Positions 61,501-64,000 of a stretch of DNA of 64,000 nucleotides are shown in pieces (within the stretch, counting starts at the first letter, position 1; each line of letters opens with the position of its first letter). The stretch is from Membranipora membranacea. Its lineage: Eukaryota > Bryozoa > Gymnolaemata > Cheilostomatida > Membraniporidae. Made by a program: the position numbers and the translations under genes. The stretch lies in assembly GCA_914767715.1 (NCBI GenBank), contig OU612065.1, positions 21,762,001-21,826,000 of the forward strand. The letters run 5' to 3'. Below the pieces are notes generated by a model. That model worked only from the letters and a program-made list of their open reading frames with translations. It was not told the DNA's origin and did not search any database.

Positions 61501-64000
61501 CGACAGCATTGTAGATCAAAGCCAAACATACAGTGAAATTTGTCACTTTGCCATTATTGCATAATCGTCTAGGATGGGGGCTTTTATGTAATGTTTGCCC
61601 ACACGTGTAGGTGTTATTTGGCAATTGATAATTTTCCTTTGTGGCGCATGCATATATTCAGATACACATATTGTTCCATATGTAAAAAGAGGCTTTGATA
61701 TCAACTGCTATTCCGATCAAATTATTCTTCTCCTGAAAAATTATTCTTCAAGGCTAAATATTCAGTGTGTATGTACTTTTTGTGGAAGGCATTAGCACGG
61801 ATGCCATTCCTCCCCCACAACAAACATCAAACTGATGCAGGAATTGCAATCATTTACAGCTCAGCTCAGCTCAGCTCAGCAATTAAGTCTGGAACTGTAG
61901 GTTAAATTGCATGTTAATTGCTAAATATGTAGCACATGCTTCCATTGCACGAGGCTATGACTTTCTTGTAAGTTTGGGATGAAAATTGTACTAAGTCAAA
62001 AATTGCCTGAGCAGTCAGGCTGTCTTATGTCCAAAAGGATTGCATGTCCTCTTATTAATAGAGACATACATGTGCCGTTGATTGGTCCTCTAGAAACAAA
62101 GGCATGAAGCGCCGCCGGATTCTTTTTTATATAACCTACAGCAATACAAAGAAAGTAAGAAGTTATTTCTGTTGAAATCACCTTGGTGTCCAACTCCTCA
62201 AGCTCTTTCGAGTCAGGCTTAGGGCGACTGATGGCCAGACCAAGATCAGCTATGCAGCATGTTCCGTCATTCTTCACCAAAATATTTTTGGTCTGAAATT
62301 AAAACCGTTGTAGAATTTCAACAAGGAAAACATGATACCTTCTGTCAACTGAGACATCGATGGATCTTTAATAACCTTACAAATCTAGGATGTTCAGTGC
62401 TTTATTGACCTCATCATTTACTAATTGTTTTATGAGTGAGATGGCACATATGTAGGGTTATAAAAACCCAAGATATTATGATAAGTGCAGTTTGATTGAG
62501 CAACCCTTCAACTTGCTACTTTAATTCTTGGACAAGAAAACAGGACGATGTGTTAGGAAGGTCAGGGCAATAAGCTCCTAATGGTAATAAATTTCCTAAA
62601 CCAAATGATAATGATGAGCACAGGACATGCCACATGCAATTGTATTCATATTGGCATGGCAACATAAAGAGTTCCGGCCCATTTAAACCACATCAGCATA
62701 GGATAAATTGCTGAATATATTTAGTCACCTTGACATCTCGGTGCGCTATGGCTGGTTTACGGCGACTAGCTCGAACGTCTTGATGTAGGTAGTTTAATCC
62801 GGAGCAGGCAGAGATGAGCATGCATAGCACGTGTTCCATCTTCAGGGGTCGGTTGGTTTGCAAATAATCATAAAGTGAACCTAAAATGTTTTATAATTAT
62901 AACGTGACATCAGTATTTTCTTGACACGCGAGGGGTAAAAGGTGAGTCCTATAGCTTGTAAAACTCTGGGGGAACCTGTCTGTCTTATTTTTCGTTATAC
63001 AAGCGTATTCTAACAGCAAACTTAAAATAATGAACAAGATAAGTAAATAAGGATATTTGTGCTCAACAAGAGCTACATACCGAACTTGAAAACTGATCAT
63101 AAAAATAAAATACCGAAATGCCACTCTGGTCAGGAAGCCAAAAAAAGTCCTATTTTTGGCAACCCATTTTCAAGAAAATGTACAGATTTTATCATTCAGG
63201 TAATGAAATTTTTTCGACTGACAATAAGAAAATTTTACAAAGACTATCTTTCATTCCGTAAACCAGCATTCTTTCTTATATGACTGTCACTAGGACCATG
63301 AATCAGCAATATCATGACAATACAGATAATCTTATTAAAAAGAATCATAGTTATGATAAATGATCCTACAATATGCTACAGTGTTTCAGTTTGTTGGCTC
63401 CAAACTAGGTCAAATGAAAGAATCGCAGATATGGCACTATGGATGAAATCAATCTCAACAAGCCAACTCCTATATACAATAGTTTAAATACTCAAGCACT
63501 GCCTGGGCTGCCGCTTGTAGCATGATAATGGTTGCTTGATTATGGAATGCCACCACCAACAACAGGGGAATAGATTTGAGCACAAAAACTAATGATAGTC
63601 ATTTAAAAGAATAATTGAATCATAATAAACAACAATAATACAAATATTAGTTAGCTTACCTTGTGGATGGTAGTCTGTTATGATCCAGAATTTGGTCACA
63701 GACTGGTCAAAGGTTATGTCACAATCTCTAAATCCAAGCACATTCTCATGTCGCAATGAAATGTCACAATACAGCTTTCGTTCTCGCTCGAAATTTGTCT
63801 CATCTTTGGAGAGGAATACTTTCACCGCCACATGGGAATTCTGATACGCTGCTTTATAAACTCTTCCGTAGCTTCCTTGGCCTATAAGAAAGGACTTTAT
63901 AGAATTCGAGAAATAGTTTTCCAATATGTATTGTATATTAGGAGCTGAGAGTATGAGAAATAACAATCTAAGTTTATTCTCAGTTTTTATGACCTCATTG
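58600..64000 (-). CDS. TGF-beta type I receptor (ALK-like) kinase, copy 3 (kinase half)
   Basis: Six exons are visible: 63660-63881, 62729-62880, 62182-62292, 61048-61183, 59080-59183 and 58600-58767. They encode residues 220-516 of the family. The ectodomain, transmembrane and GS exons lie beyond the window. All splice sites and kinase motifs are intact. Differences from copy 1 include Q-to-K in SVTQFW, I308M, I312L and R313C, plus S408T, N463D and M514L shared with copy 2. R334 and D371 are as in copy 1. It is therefore not a simple duplicate of either neighbour. Confidence 0.9.

Larger units (their letters stand above)
57680..64000. repeat. Tandem unit, copy 3 (incomplete)
   Basis: Begins with the same junction as copy 2 and continues past the window end. 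It is nearly identical to copy 2 to about 59.5 kb, then diverges. It shares with copy 1 the ~400-bp stretch beside receptor exon 5 that copy 2 lacks. Small private insertions occur near 62428-62452 and 62498-62530. Confidence 0.95.

Overview
This is eukaryotic, almost certainly metazoan, nuclear DNA. It is AT-rich, the genes are split by GT-AG introns, and the gene families are animal ones: a TGF-beta type I receptor, an RNF126-type ubiquitin ligase, a three-domain gelsolin and a dynein intermediate chain. Small transposon-like elements and tRNA-derived SINEs fill introns and spacers. Compact genes and highly divergent family members suggest an early-branching marine invertebrate such as a sponge. 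That placement is inference only.

Region 1-15.5 kb is single-copy. The 3' part of a type I membrane protein with a proline-rich tail (1-1539, +) converges on an eight-exon RNF126/RNF115-like E3 ligase (2793-9355, -). This is divergent from an eleven-exon, 368-residue severin/CapG-type gelsolin (10443-15527, +). Introns and spacers here hold two hairpin elements with 9-bp target-site duplications, a third related hairpin, two tRNA-derived SINE copies and a truncated hAT-like element.

From 15533 to the end the window is a head-to-tail array of about 21-kb units: copy 1 at 15533-36982, copy 2 at 36983-57679, and copy 3 from 57680 running off the window. Each unit carries a ten-exon TGF-beta type I receptor (ALK-like) gene on the minus strand. 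In copies 1 and 2 this is followed by a SINE, a frameshifted dynein intermediate-chain pseudogene with an internally duplicated exon, non-LTR retrotransposon remnants, a large foldback element, MITEs and perfect palindromes. Copies 1 and 2 encode the same ectodomain but differ at several kinase residues. Copy 3 shows only the kinase half.

Identity between units is mosaic. The right part of copy 1 is almost identical to the right part of copy 2, and the first ~2 kb of copy 2 to the start of copy 3. The kinase-side introns differ by substitutions and indels among all three. This is what unequal crossing-over plus later divergence would give. An assembly artefact from unmerged haplotypes must also be excluded.

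The likely cellular roles are ligand reception and Smad-type phosphorylation at the membrane (receptors), actin filament severing or capping (gelsolin) and ubiquitin transfer to quality-control or endosomal substrates (RNF126-like). Nothing indicates that the single-copy genes act together as a pathway. All coordinates come from reading splice sites by eye, so boundaries may shift by a few bases.
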